Below are positions 46,000-60,600 of a stretch of 64,000 nucleotides of DNA, one piece after another; the stretch's first letter is position 1; the number at the start of each line of letters is the position of its first letter. Made by a program: the position numbers and the translations under genes. Below the pieces are notes generated by a model. That model had not been told where the DNA came from and did no database searches. It worked only from the letters and a program-made list of their open reading frames with translations. Source of the DNA: Chamaecrista fasciculata (Eukaryota; Streptophyta; Magnoliopsida; Fabales; Fabaceae); NCBI GenBank assembly GCA_003254925.1, contig QANZ01026932.1, positions 236,430-300,429 on the forward strand, in the 5' to 3' direction.

Positions 46000-48900
46000 A
46001 AGAAAAAAAAAGTAAGGTCTCCTTTGAAAATTAATAAATGAGCCAAGAAAAATGTGTATTTCCAGTTTCCTCTCATATTGTTTTTTTGATGTTGAGTTGA
46101 TAGTAGTTTATTTTTTATGTTTATTTTTATTTTTTTGTAAATGGGTTGATATAAATTTGAGTATACAAAATTACACATCTATTCAAAAAGTCAACGTTTC
46201 AATCTTTCTATGAAATCTTATATCTTTGCCAAAAATTTTAAAAAAAAAATGTATTATATGTGTTCGATTATTTACTTAGTAACTATATTCTAATTTATAA
46301 GTTGTACTTGTCGATCAAAATTATAAATGGACCCCAATACAAGAAGATTATTATTACTGGGGACGAATGATGAGTGGTAAATAGCCTGTCATAACACAAC
46401 TTTATAAATCCTACAAAGTGGAATAAAGTGAGAGATTAGTCATATTTAAATGTGGTGTAACTAAGAAGAATCCGATATAATAATGATTACAAACGAACTT
46501 CAATTCTTTAATTATATATCCATAGATCCACACAGACACACACAAGTAATTCCGGTCATTTTTTTTAATGTTTTCTTTTTTCTTTTTGTTGTTTAATGAA
46601 CTTTTTTTCAACAGGCTGTAAGTGTTAAACTTTTATTTTTGGCCTGAAGTGTTAAACTAATATATCACGTTGTAAACAAATTAATTAAAGCACTAACTTT
46701 TTTCCTATCTTCTAATATATATATGTAGGTTAATGATTCTTTGACTAGCTAGCTATTATATGATCTCTAAACGCATGCACTTTGACTTGAGCATGTAATT
46801 TTTTACCTAAGGTAAATCAGTGAATGCATATTCTTTAGCGTTTTGATCATTCGGCTAAATTTATTTTTTAAAAGCGCTTTTTTGTTGATCATAAATTAAA
46901 TAATAATAATTAATTATTCTTTTTTAAAAAAAGAGAATAAAGCACGAGTCTCGCGCTGACCAGACCAATTCCAAAGGCAGCTCAGCTGGATAAAGACTGT
47001 TAATTAATTAGAAAAGGCAACTTATAAGCATATGCTTCTGCATAATTGCATTTGCCAAATGCTGATGGAATAACACTTCTTTATATTTTTATTTATTAAT
47101 TATTTTTTATATATATACACTCATATACTTGGATGCACGAAATGGTTTGAGAGTACTCAAGTTAGTTGAGACTTGAGAATGATATTAATTATTGGATAAA
47201 ATCAATAAATAACGAGGGCCAATATCATACTGAACGTATTAATTTCAATAATTATTTTTTTCAAAAAGGGACTTCAGATTAATTAAAGAAATTAAACACC
47301 AAGATTTTTTTTGTTTAATCATAAATTTCCTTCATTTATCGGTATAACAATTTAGGTGAAGATTAACCTTATTCAAGTCAAGAGTGAACAGTTAAAGTCT
47401 TTCTAACAATATCATCAATTCCAAAATTTAAACTTAGATCCTTCAACCTAAAATACAATTCATTTACATTCAATAAAACACTTGTTAGTATAACTTTTCT
47501 TTTTTAACACATTGTTGGATTGTATATGTAAATTAAATCGAAGAAACAGGGAGATATTCCATGGGTCAAGTTATGTATTCTCACAAATATAATTGATTTC
47601 AAAAAAGAGAAAAAAAATAAAAGACAAAGAAAAAGGCTATATATATTTGTATTCTGCCGACACTTGCAGATATTACTTTTACCGTTTTACGACAAAGTAA
47701 AACCATAGTCAACATCTTGACGACATTGTCGTCTATGCTTAGATTACAGATCTCAACTTAGATTCATTCAAAGGAATAAAGTTAACTTTAATTTGCACTT
47801 TGTCATACACAGAATTGTAGATAAAGAAAAAAAGTTACACGTACGGTTATATATATGATATAATATATCACTATATATTTATATTCGCTTGATGAATGAC
47901 GACTAACCATAACTACAATATTAATTACTTTAGAGAGTTAACTACATATATATATAATACACTTGAATTTTGAATAGTCCTAATTAATTAATTTTATGTA
48001 ATACAAACAATTCTTGCGTACAAACTGACAAATCTGTTTTGTCGGATTAAACGAAGCCAACTTGCTCAATAATTATTTTATAATTTAACAAACAAAAATA
48101 TAATATTGTTGTGAAAATCTTTCAATACAACAATGTTGTTGAAGTTGAACAGATCATGGCCAGAATGCATATATGCATATATAGAACTACATACACTTCA
48201 TTATGCATATTATAATTATACATTACTTTGTTGTGTGTTCCTATTTTCTGTTTTCGTGATTGGAATTCAAAATTTGGGGGCTTTGGGCCAATATATAAAA
48301 TAATTTATTCTTCTTATTAAATGCATCAAACTAATATATACTACCTTCAAAGTTATATGTTATTATTTTATAAAAGAAATATAGTTTTGTTTAATTAAGA
48401 TGTAAGTTGACCTAAGATATGATTCCCTTCATACTATATATATAACATCCATTGTTTATACTTTATACTATATATATGTCTGTGTGTGGGATGCTCCACA
48501 ACTGCTATCTGGGACCCCAAACCTTAAAGAAAATATGCTAATTATCAATAGTTAGTTAACAAAGTCCAACACATGGATTAGCAAAATAAATTAAGAGAAA
48601 GTGTCACATATTTATTAGATTAGACCTAGTCAATAAATCTTCAAAAGCAGGTGCCTTAAATGAGATTAGAAAAAAAAAACAATATAAATGCCAAAAAGAA
48701 ATCTAATCTATACTTTGAAAATACTAAAAAATGAGAAAAAGTAAATTTTAACTTAAAATTGACAAAAAAAAAACTTTAAAAATGAAAAATTATACCCCCT
48801 AGTTAATTAGCAATTTATTACAAGGAAGTGTGATATAAATGTCACATTGGGTGGTGGACTCAAGATAAGATACATATAAGACATTGGACTCTCCAATCTC

Positions 48901-51120
48901 AATAACTAGTTTTTGGAGTGTGGTTCTTTTAAAAACTTGTCCTCATATCAATTAGTACTTTTATTAGGAGCCGACTGAAGCGAAGTGAGTGAACTTCAGT
49001 CTAGATTAAAGTGTGATGCATCCTATCAAATACTAGAAGTGATATGGAACCGCCAAAGAGTGAAAAAGGCCATCAATAGACTAATGTCAATAGTGTAGGT
49101 CGTCACTTCAACCTCAACAATTAAATTTTAAGGTATAGTTATCCTCAAAACTTGTATTTGTATTGAAGTGTCTTATCGTCTTTAAATGTTTAAATCAAAG
49201 GTTAATACTATGATGTTAGAGTCTTAATGAGTCTCATCTTTTATTGGATCCTTAACATTTAACAAATCTAGATATAAAAATAGTAAAATACTATGCATGA
49301 CAAATGTATATCTAAGTATTTTACCTGCAACTCTAAATCTATAAATATTCACTGCCCACTCTATAAATCATTCTTACAAGTACAATTGTCTTCATCATCA
49401 GTCATTGAATCAAGTTAATCACCCTTTCCCTAAACTCTTTCAACAAAAAAAAATGATACCTTTCTTATTTTTGTTTACTATATTCAAATATTTTTAATTA
49501 GTGTTTTGATTAAGGACAATGTTTAAAAAAAACAAAAAAGTAAAGCAAGAGAGAATAATAATGAATAACGGGGTTATAAATATTGTGTGGTATCATGCTA
49601 TAATGGATGGATTTGCATTAAAATGGGATTAATTTGTTTGAAAGGACGAACAAGAATGTTTGAGGATATGGAAGTGAAGGGAACTTGGGGAAGCTTTGCT
49701 AGAAATAAATAGGTGTACTAACACTGAAGAGCATATTTGGAAATAATAATCAAGAGGAGATTCTCAAACATGTATGTATATATTTGTATATTTTATCAAT
49801 GTGAGAGTGAGTGAATGAAGCAAATAATAATAGCCAATAGGAGTGGAAGGTAGGCAATCAAAATTGAAGATGCATGTGGCAAACTATATAATCCTAATTG
49901 AGACATTTCCACAAAGGGTTAGTGTGCGACAAGCAACACTTTGGTTTGTTGAAATTGCATTGTCTTTTGAGGCTAATCCATAGGGTTGTTGGGTGGTATA
50001 CTATCATAGTAGTTTCATTTCTTTACATGTAATCTCTCATTCATAACATCTCCATCCTATGAGTTATATATTGAGATTTCATTTGCTTCTTCTTTTTTGG
50101 TCTAAGGAACAGAAATGCAGAAAGAGGCCTAAACATAAAGGCCCAATCTCAACAAAGGAAGATTCTGGGCCAGAAAAGAAAAACGAGGCCCTATATAGAG
50201 CCAGTGGTACTCAAGGCCCATATGTACTTCTATTTCTTCATTTAATTTCTTGACAATTGACATTTTGTTCTGACCAAAAAAAAAAAAGACAATTGACATT
50301 TTGTTATTTTCTTAATTAGTTTATAATTTTATATGTGTATTTTTGTTGTATTTTGAAGAGTTGTTATCTTTTAAACAATTTGTATTGTTATTGGGAGATT
50401 AATTTTTCTAAGTCCATGTGTGCTGTTTTGGATTTGGTGTAAATTTTCTCTCTCTTGAATATGAGTAATGGGATAACATAATTTAACTGACCCGCTTTTA
50501 AAATTAAGTTATTTTAGCTATTGTTTCTTTCCTAATGAAATTTGTTTAAAACACAAAAAAGAAAAAAGAATAAGATTTTAATATTTGAACTTAACATTAA
50601 AAATAATTTGATGTTTGAAGAATTAAATAGAAGACAATATCTTTAAAAAAAAACTAATTGAAAGTCATCATATTTCTTGGAAGCAAAAATATAGTTTCTT
50701 TACAAAATAAAATATGAAAAAGTAAACTTATTTTAAAATAACTAAATTTACATATTTTTAATAAAGAACAATAAAAAATGTTGCTATTTATTAAATAATC
50801 ACGTATATAAAAAAATTAAAAATAATATTTACATATCTATCTATGACTCTCACTATTGTATCTATTTTCACACTCCGCAAGTTGAACATTAACCTTCAAG
50901 AAATGCTCATAATAATAAAATTTATATCTATATGTAAATAGTTAATTCTCGAGTTGCTCACCTTCCAGACTATATGCAGAGAAGGTTGGTTCATGAATTC
51001 CAACCTCTCCATTTGAATGATTTTTCAATCCTCAAATCTCACAACTCACCGGTGCTTATGAGTTAGACTTCTGTATTATGTATATTTTTGGATTTTCAGA
51101 CAACTATGATCACAATTTAA
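46000..51120. other. Long AT-rich intergenic region
   Basis: About 5 kb between the GPK1-like and translocator genes without a recognisable gene, RNA or bounded repeat. Frames are short and low-complexity. Several ATATAT tracts are present. Confidence 0.5.
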
Positions 51121-51122
51121 AT

Positions 51123-51605
51123 AGGTCAAAATGTCATTTTGGTCCTAAATGTATGTCTTAACGTTTATTTTGGTCCATTATGTTTCAAAATGTTCATTTT
51201 AGTCTTAAATGTTGGTAAAATATTTTATTTTGGTCCCAAACTATTGAATTTGATCATATTTCTCTCGTCTCATTTTAAGTTCAAATGACTTGTTAAGAAG
51301 AATTTGTAGCTCTGAATTTGTCGCATTCGAATTTGAAACGAGAGAGATATGATCAGTTTGACTTGTTTGAACATGAAACGAGCAATATACTTTTAGGACC
51401 GATTTGACCTCGTTTGCTGATGGCCCAAACTAGACAGAAAAACTATTATTTGAAAACAATACGTAGCTGTAAACTCGTCACATTTGAACTTGAAACAAGT
51501 CATATTCAATAGTTTGGGACCAAAATAAAACATTTTGTCAATATTTAGGACCAATTTAAACATTTTGAAAATAAAAGACCAAAATGAACATTAGGATTTA
51601 GGACT
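51123..51605. mobile_element. Foldback MITE (about 480 bp) upstream of the translocator gene
   Basis: The left arm (AGGTCAAAATGTCATTTTGG ... TTTTGGTCCCAAACTATTGAA) is mirrored by the right arm (TTCAATAGTTTGGGACCAAA ... AAGACCAAAATGAACATTAG). The arms are about 125 bases, imperfect. The centre contains two related segments around GTAGCT(C/G)TGAA and GAACTTGAAACAAG. It lies about 0.3 kb upstream of the probable 5' UTR of the translocator gene. Confidence 0.7.
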
Positions 51606-51899
51606 AATTTTATTCAATGCTCATACACTAATTTTATTTAATGAATTATTTAATAACATACTCCGTTTGACTTACATGTAATATAAAATTATAAATAAAT
51701 AAATAAATTTTAATTCATAAAATCATGTAAAATTTATTATTCTTTCATTTTAAAAAACTGACAATAAATAAACTTTATAGACAATTTTAATTTTATGAAA
51801 AATTTGAGCACTAAAAGGTGTTTGTTTTTCTCAATTAATTATCACTAATCGTTCCTTTAAATTGCGCTGACCCTATTTTTCCCTTTTCGATTAAGACAA

Positions 51900-52350
51900 A
51901 GATAAACTCGACTTGACCCACTTTCTCTCTCTCTTTCTAAATCTTGAGGAGAAAGCAGCTGGCTTTCGCGTCGTCGATCGGCATTGACCTGGTACAATCT
52001 CTTCACTTCCCTCATTGGCTTTTCTTCCTTCTTCTCAAAGTCGATTTCGATTGTCATCTTCAGTTTATGTGGATGTTTCTCTAATTCATTTCTAAATTCC
52101 GTTTTTGCATTTACAGCAATTTCCAGTGTTTCGGGAAATGTCTAAATCACTGCTTGCAATGCCAAGATATTCTCACTTTGCTTGAGGGAGCGAGTCTTAC
52201 TTCCTCTTGAAGCTTTAACAACTACTGCGAACTTTTACTGTTGGATTGATTGTCTATTATCTGATTTTATCTTGGAAAATGTAATAGAGTATCGTGGGAG
52301 ATTCTGAATTTGGTTGGAAGCCATTGGGCGAAACGAAAAAACAAGGGAAA
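51900..52350 (+). promoter_or_regulatory. Translocator 5' UTR (probably spliced)
   Basis: A CT-rich segment, with possible donor GACCTG|GTACAA near 51991 and acceptor TTTACAG|CAATTT near 52118, precedes the coding start. The frame is open upstream of the ATG at 52351 but contains no further ATG before a stop. The splice sites here are not confirmed by reading phase. Confidence 0.35.
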
Positions 52351-53883
52351 ATGATCAACAAAACGCTTTTCCTCACTTATCTCTACTTGTTAATCTACAT
52401 CTTGCTTTCTTCTGGGGTCATTTTGTATAACAAGGTACCAACCATTTTCATTGTTTTTTGGATTTGGTTTCTTTACCAAAGTTTGTAATGAGCATGACTT
52501 TTTCTTTTCTTCCCCTTTTTGGCAGTGGGTTCTCTCTCCAAAATACTTCAATTTTCCGTTTCCTATAACGCTCACCATGATTCATATGGGTTTTTCCGCG
52601 GTCGTGGCATTTTTCCTTGTCCGGGTCTTTAAGGTATGTCATGCTGTTATTCTTTCTTTACTATACTCGTTTTCTATATTCTTCCTTCTACTTATGATTT
52701 CTAATTCAGAAATCATAAGTAATTCTAATGCAGATGCATGACATACATATACATGTCAATCTTTTAAAGTTGATACTTCCTGACTTTTATTAGTTATCAG
52801 TTGTCACTGATCGTATACACCTAGTTTCAGATAATAATAATAATAAAGGTGGATCATCATTATACATTGATATCTTTCAGTTGTTGCATTGCTTGGTTAG
52901 TTGGTTTAAATGTTGTAACTTGTAACAAATTAGCAACATTATTTCATTGTCCTGTCATTTTGGCAAATTGAACCTCTCATTCAACAATTGCTTGCAGAAG
53001 TTTAAAACGAGTTGAAAATAATCGAATCTGATAGTATGCTGAAGGGAGTTACTGTAGGAAGTTGAAGCTTTAGGCTCAAGATTGCCTTCTATTGTCTACT
53101 GTGTCATATGCAGTCGTTCTTAATATTTGATGATAAACACAATAGAGTTAATTATTTTAAGAAGTTGAATTTATTACTATATAAGCATTAAGTTGTGTTT
53201 GTTTCATCTTGTGTGTGCGTTTGTGTTTTCTTTTGTCTTTTGGAGTATTAAATAGTTAACTTGTTAGAATGTATCTAATATTGGTTGTTATAAGGTCTTT
53301 AGCCTCTCTGCATAGAAGAGAAACTTAACGATACTGTATAACTTTTGTGTAGTTGGCATATGCAATAAATTGCTCCCCTAAAATATTTTTCATCAGTTGT
53401 GTTAGGCAAGCGACAACCAACGTAAAACATGTGTCGTGTCTCTCGTATGGATCAACATCAGTTGTTCCATGTAGCCGACCCCACCTAGTGGGATAAGGCT
53501 TTGGTGGTATGGTATACTGTTGCACAAGCAAACACAAATAATATGTGAACTTGTGAATGTTTGGCGTGAAGTGCTATTAGTTTAGGTGTTTGTTAAACTT
53601 CATGTCATGCACTCAAGCAATGTACTTTATTGTGTAAATGCAGGTTGTAACACCTGTCAAAATGACATTTGAAATGTGAGTTTGCTTTCTATTGCCACTG
53701 ATTTGAGGCCATATAAGCTTTCCTTCTCATCCTCCTTTGTTCAACTTTTTTCTAATACATTCTTTTTGTGGCAGATATGCAACTAGTGTGGTACCAATAA
53801 GTGCCTTCTTTGCCTCGAGTCTTTGGTAAGAACTGAAATATATATATATATATATATATATAAATACAAATATATATATATAT

Positions 53884-53915
<32 letters not shown>

Positions 53916-56610
53916 TTGTATTTATATTTTACTGGGATTAGCATGATATATATATTCTAATTGCTCAGATATTATAATTATCAGCCATAATCTATGACAA
54001 TTTTATTACACATGTACTACAGTTCAGTGTATGCTATTGGTCTCTATCACTACTGTGATTTGAAGCCTATATATTTTCTATAATTTAAAGCTGTTTAAAC
54101 TTCAAAGTAAGATGCTTCTGAGAAACTATGATAACTCATTTATGTAATGGAATAGAATAATTAAATAAGCAATATGTTTCTGGTTGTTACAGGTTTGGTA
54201 ACACTGCTTACTTGCACATCTCTGTTGCCTTTATCCAGATGCTCAAAGCTCTAAGTACGAATGAATGAACTTCTCGTGTGTTTTTACTGCTTCAGCAATG
54301 TTTACTTATTTCTAAAAAACTTCATGTTTCAGTGCCGGTGGCAACATTCCTCATGGCGATTTTGTGCGGCACTGACAAAGCAAGGTGTGATGTGTTCTTG
54401 AACATGTTGCTTGTCAGTGTCGGAGTTGTCGTTTCCTCCTATGGGGAAATTCATTTTAATATAGTCGGTACAGTTTACCAGGTCACGGGAATATTTGCTG
54501 AAGCTTTAAGGCTTGTCCTAACTCAAGTTCTTCTACAGAAAAAGGGCTTGACTTTTAATCCAATTACAAGCTTATATTACATAGCTCCATGCAGGCAAGT
54601 TCTGTTGATGTTATTGGCTAGTTTTCTCTAAAAAATCAACAACTATCCAATTGTTTCCTTTGGAATAACTTTCCTTCATGTGTATATTCTCATCTCTATC
54701 TACATTCAAATTTCAATACATGATGTATTGAGTAGTAAACTTACTTTTTAGTTATTAAATTTGTTTCAAAACTACAATTTAATCCCTAGATGTTGGAAAT
54801 ATACTTTTTTTATCTTTATTTTACTTACAAACATAAACTATCTAGCTCTCAGAAATAACAATTCAAGAACTAAATAGTTGACATTTGTCCAAATATCAAG
54901 GAACAAAAAGTATATTTCTAATATTCAGGGACTAAATAGTCCTTGTATTTCTAATATTTCTGATCTTCATTTTTGGGCAATGTGACTGCACTACACATGC
55001 TCATGCACACAATGTGGGTAATTAGTATTCTTGTACTCTTGGTTTCTTCTAGTTATGCATTATTGCAATTTATTTTATTTATATCATATCATATCTAAAT
55101 GCCACTTTTTTTGTCAATAAAATAGGTAATGGCATTTAATATGATATTCCATCATTCATTCTAAGACATTGGGAGCATCATCGATTCATGTCACCATCTT
55201 CCACATGCCATATGAACTTCTAACTTCTTTGCATTTTGGTATATGCAGTTTTTTATTTCTCTTTGTACCATGGTATCTACTGGAGAAGCCAAAGATGGAA
55301 ATTTTGCAAATTCAGTTCAATTTTTGGATATTCTTTTCTAATGCTCTATGTGCTCTGGCCTTGAACTTCTCAATCTTCTTAGTAATCGGTAGAACCGGTG
55401 CAGTGACCATTCGGGTTGCTGGTGTGCTAAAAGACTGGATATTAATAGCCTTGTCAACTGTTTTATTCCCAGAGTCTACAATAACTGGGCTGAATATAAT
55501 TGGTTATGCTATTGGTAAGTTTTTGTTTAAAGCATGATGCTGATTTTTAATCTCTCTGGTCCCTCCCTTCTTCTCATCATTAAACATTTTACCTGCAGCA
55601 CTGTGTGGAGTCGTGATGTACAATTACATTAAGGTTAAGGATGTTCGTGCATCTCAATTGCCGATGGACAGTATTCCAGACCGAATGTCAAAGGTCTCTT
55701 TCTTATATCTTCTTGACACCTGCATTTGTAAATGCTTAAAACCCTTGTCAATTTTTTTCCCGGTTAAGCCATGAGTATCCTCTGCCTATCCGTGTACGGT
55801 CTAGGCGAAGACTAATCCATTTGGACCTCAGAGACAAAACGGGCAGACCTCTCCCAATAATGTCGACTCTAGGGATCGAACTTGGGTCCTCTCTCTAGGG
55901 TGTAACTCGAAACCCTCGTCAACTTTAGTCTGAGTAAAAAATCCCTTAAACTTCGAAAGATTTCGTGGAAAAGAGTTATTTTATTAAGATTTTCATTAAA
56001 AAGATCAAACTTTTTTTTAATATATATAATTTTTTTATTTTTTTTATTTTATGTTGTTCCAAAATTTAAATTATCTATTGTTGTAATTAATAGTAGCAAA
56101 AAAATACAAAATTTCTTGATTTTATCGGTGAAAATTTTAATAAAAGGGGATATTTGCACAAAATCAAAATTTGAGGGGGTCTTTTATCACTATTCAAAGA
56201 AGTTTAGGGATTTTTTTTCACAATAACTAAAGTTTAGGGAGAGTTTATGCATTTTAAACAAAAATAAACCACGAGGATGATCATAATGAATTGAATATGA
56301 AATTGTCTAGGACATACTTTCAGCAAGGTTGTATCCATGTTACTTATTTTCAACATGGTCATATCAAAATTATAGCCCACTGACGACCAATGAAAGTTCT
56401 TATATTCAACTCATACAGGTTTGGAAATTGGAGAAAAAGTCATCTGATCTTCATGTACCAGATAACATTAGTGGCAATGGTGGAACAGGAAGCAGTGGAG
56501 GCAATGCTTCCGCTTCTGATATGAACATTGATGAAGAAACACCTCTCATTTCATCAAGGGTATCTCACATCGGAAGAATGCAGCTAATTAACCATGCAAG
56601 TGGAAAGTAA
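52351..56610 (+). CDS. Probable sugar-phosphate/phosphate translocator (At3g17430 type)
   Basis: Nine exons (52351-52434, 52526-52633, 53644-53675, 53775-53825, 54193-54254, 54333-54594, 55249-55514, 55599-55693, 56419-56610) give 383 residues. It belongs to the drug/metabolite transporter superfamily, triose-phosphate translocator branch (TPT/NST). About ten membrane helices are expected between residues 8 and 305. Diagnostic stretches are SSGVILYNKWVLSPKYFNFP, FFASSLWFGNTAYLHISVAF, QMLKALMPVATFL and GRTGAVTIRVAGVLKDW. The C-terminal 65 residues are hydrophilic, Gly/Ser-rich and acidic. There is no transit peptide, so it is probably in the Golgi or another endomembrane rather than the plastid; the substrate is unknown. 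Intron 6 has a GC donor (TGCAG|GCAAGT at 54594/54595). Intron 4 has a TA microsatellite, and introns 6 and 8 carry foldback repeats. Confidence 0.95.
53838..53925. repeat. TA-rich microsatellite in translocator intron 4
   Basis: Long runs of (TA)n interrupted by AAATACAAA and AAATATAAA, forming a self-complementary tract right after the exon 4 donor. Confidence 0.9.
54755..54955. repeat. Foldback-like repeat in translocator intron 6
   Basis: Imperfect inverted arms (AATTTAATCCCTAGATGTTG and ...ATATTCAGGGACTAAATAGT). Same family as the repeats at 3340-3520 and 37085-37295. Confidence 0.6.
55915..56265. repeat. Foldback-like repeat in translocator intron 8
   Basis: The left part (AACTTTAGTCTGAGTAAAAA...CCCTTAAACTTCGAAAG) is mirrored by the right part (AAAGAAGTTTAGGGATTTTT...ACTAAAGTTTAGGGAG). 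Related to the MATH-intron repeat at 20828-21030. Confidence 0.6.
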
Positions 56611-57601
56611 AAATCTCAGGTACAAGATTCATTTCACAATTTAGATGAAATGAAGTAGGAGAAAGATGAAACTCAGTCAAATGCATCTAACTCCTCTCAT
56701 TCTTTTCAGAGTAGGGGTTCTATTGTGAAAGCACATTTCTGGTTTTTGTGATAACCCGCTTGTGTAGAATTCTTCTATTTTAGGTAAGTTTCTAAGTAGT
56801 GGTTTATGGTCAGAGTTGGGGACTAAACTGGTCTCTAAATATCTGGATGACCACATATTATTATTATTTATTTATTGATTTCATTCAAGCAATTGAAACA
56901 TTTCATTTTTATGTATTCACCAATAGTTGTGATTTGTAAATTACATCAATATAGATGTTGAATTTATTCATCTTCCAAAGTGTTCTTACTCCTCAGTAAT
57001 CTCACTTGACTGATCATGTCATGATAACAATTTAAACTTCCGACGACTTCTAACACAAAACCAAGCAAACTTGAACTTTCAAAAACACAATCAGACAAGT
57101 TAATGCCTCAATCTCTCCGTTCATGTATGAAAAATATACTTTAAAGAAAAAGAAAATAGTAATCCACATCTAGGGATTCACTTTTAGGGAGATAAAACAT
57201 AGGAGTGACATCACAATTTACAATAAAAGTACATTATCTGCAAAACCGATCCAGTAGATTACAGGTAAATATACTATAAAGAAACAGAGAATAACCATAC
57301 ATCAATGAATGGGACATGTACAACGTGACTCTTTCAGTATGTTCCTTCTAGCCGCTACAATTTTGGAATGTTACATAAAATAACAGAGCACTCGAAATAA
57401 AGCAAAAGCCTCTCGTATGATTCACGTAAATCACAAACAGAATATGCACAACCCTGGCAAGAATTGTCTTTAAAATTTTGAATTAAATGAAGGAACCCGA
57501 CTGGTGACCCCAAGAAATGCAGCAATCCTCCGAATTCCCATCCATGAGAACAAGAATCAGGCTGGTAGGATGGAGAAAACTCCTTTCTTATAAGATGAGA
57601 A
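56611..57601. other. Convergent spacer between translocator and NPSN genes
   Basis: 3' UTRs of both genes. A possible last non-coding exon of the translocator follows the stop. No repeat or other gene was recognised. Confidence 0.5.
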
Positions 57602-60600
57602 TTAATATAAATGTTCCCCAGTCCTTGCATACAAAAGCCTCCTGGAGGCAGGAGGCGCCAACCCAGGGATGTCCCTGATATTTTTATTGTTGGGATGCAC
57701 AATCTACAAAATAACACCACCAGTTGAAGTTGAAACAGAAGAATACTGAAGCAGCGTCAGGGTGTAATTATTGTTTTTTTGTTTAAAAATAAAGAGTAAA
57801 TTGCGTTGACTCCCTTGAGGTTAGGGGGGTTAGGCTAAATTGTACTTGATACCCTCTTGCTTTTAAAATTATTACCTTTCTAATTTATTTTCTTAATCAA
57901 TAATGATAATTTTCTACACAGGATAAGATTGAGTTTATTTTTGATATAATAGTGATGGCAGGTAAATTGATAAAAACTAATGACATACGATTCTTAATAT
58001 AACAATAAATGTGGTTAAATAATTACATATATTGGTAGGAGCATATATTGTGTAGAAAGTTAATTTCATTGATAAGAAATAAATTATAAGGGAGGTCTCT
58101 ATATCAAATCAACTATCAAGGGAGGCAGGAAGTGTAGTTTCAAAAACAGGATGGTTATTGAGTGTAATTTAACTGAACTAAACTTCAAGGGAAGTTAGTA
58201 TTATTTATTCTAGAAATATTACCTATATTAGTACGAATTTTTTTCTAAAAAAAATCCAGTTAAAATGATTTGAAATTATTTTTTTTAGGAACTTAACCTA
58301 AATTCACCAAATGATTAAAAAATTGAGGGGAAACGATATATGATAGAAATTCTTGGGATTGAATGGACATACCTTCACAACAATAATGGCAACTACACCA
58401 CAGACAATAAGGAACAGGAAAAGCATGATGCACTTATCAGTAGCCACCTGATAATAAGAGGCAAAACTTCAGCTCCATGGCACAGGTTTTTAGTAAAATG
58501 AAAAACGGAAAGCCATAGAGGTCATAAAAATGAACCAACCTGTCTGCCAATCTCCTTCACAAGCTGGGAGGCCTTCTTAATAGAGAACTGAATTGAATCC
58601 AGGTCATTAACAATCCTGCCCATTTGTTCTGTCTGCAAAATTTCAAAACAGAAAAAAGAGGTCAAACTTGTAATAAAAAACAAAAATAACTGACTGATTA
58701 CATACATTCTTCTCTTTTGAAGTATTATATGCAAATCAAAACTTACTTGGCCCTTTAACGTAGTAGCAGTTTGGGTGCCCACTTCAATTGTTTGATGCAC
58801 AACCTACAATAAGATCCAATGAATCAAGAACAAAAGTACAGAAACAATGGAGCAATTAAAGAATCAAATGACACCTGCTTAGATCTTTCAATGGCCTGAT
58901 CAGTTTCATCCATTGTCTTTGTCCCAGCATTGATGAGTTCTTGATTTGACATTGCTGTGCAATATGCCAATTATGCATTATTGTGAGATTAATCTGTTAT
59001 TTTCTCATAAATAAAAGTCTAAAAGGTACACAGAAACCCCCCACCCCAGCTAGAAACACCTACAAAAACAAAATCCTAGACAGAACCAATACGTGCTTTT
59101 ATGCAGGCGTATCCATACCCTATATGTACAATATAACCACACCAACATCATCCTTCATTATCATATTTATTTGCTGAAGCAATTTGGGCAATGTCAAAGC
59201 AGGTTTCACTATGTTGAAGTGTTTCTAGCTGGCTTTTAAACATTGCAAAAGCATTAAATAAACATTTAGGACCATGTGTATAACCTCTATAACTATTTAC
59301 CAATATGAAGCCTTCACGAAATGCATGTCGATAGTCAAAGTCAAAATTTGGAGCCACCACAAGATTATCACAGATATGAATAGCATGGCACATCATCGAG
59401 TTCAAACCAAATAAACAAATTTACGAAAAGAACTCCCCAAAACTTATGAGGGAATACTGCAATAAAACATGACTTCAAATTAAAGGCAAGGAATGCAGAT
59501 ATTTTACCTGTCCAATACAAAAGAACGAATTGAAAGAAATTCGGAACAGGAAAAATAAAATAAGGTTTTTGGGATATGATAATCATTAAAAAATTATAAT
59601 CACCTTAGCATGTTACAATAGATCACATGTTAGTTGTAATATAACGTTATACATCTTACCTGACGCCATTTGAACATTTTCTTCAGCTGTGGGTTCGCTA
59701 GCTCCTGCTCCCATGTCAAAAAGTTCAAGCTTCTTATTACCAATGGTATTCATGTATCTGCCATTGCCAATCATCCAAATAATAGTATAAATCCTCCTTT
59801 CATTAGATTTTCTTTAACTGAATGTTCATATTTGGTTCTACTAATGCTGACAGTACTTGTTATAAATTTGCAAGTTGAACAAGCTCATAGGGAAAATTTT
59901 TATTAATTATCTATTTTTCAATGCCATCATGATAATCAACTGCATAATAAAGAAGTAATTTCATTCAGACTTCATAAGTATAAATATTTAAATGAACTTA
60001 CGTTTTTCTCAATGCCACATAAGAGTTCAGCTCCTTGATCTGCAGAAAAATTTATGTAAGCAAACCTAATACCAGTAACTGAGACAAAATTACCAAATTA
60101 TAATTGAGGTTGCGTATTAAAGTTCTAAAACCATACTAAATGAGAGGATGATGACATGAGAAAGAAGATTCTCAATTTAACTTTTGAAGCACATATCATT
60201 GCCCATTCATTTTCCAGCTTAAATTTCTAAATGCTTTTCTCTGGCATTTTGAAATTATCAGCCACTAAAATCCGAACAAAAAAAAAATGTTTAAGTTCTC
60301 AACCCCAAAACATGGTCATAGGTCAAAATGGCTTCTGATACTAAATTGACCATGCAAATTATTTAATAAATTGTCAAAAGTTGAAGAAAATTATAAGTTG
60401 TATTGTCATTCACAATTTATGGTAGATCATGCATCCCTTCCAAACCTTGCAATGATAGATCCCTCATCCCTGACATAAGCAAAAAAAAATTTAGGGGTCC
60501 TGGGCACTGACCATGGATTGTTTTTCATCATTGAGTTGCTTGTTCACTTCTGGGGGATTTCTGCCCTCTTCATCTTTAAGTTCCCGATCAAAATCTTTTA

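Noticed and set aside
59148-59405. 85-residue minus-strand frame in NPSN intron 5
   Set aside because: It lies within a well-supported intron and belongs to no family I recognise. Probably chance, though an inserted gene fragment is possible.
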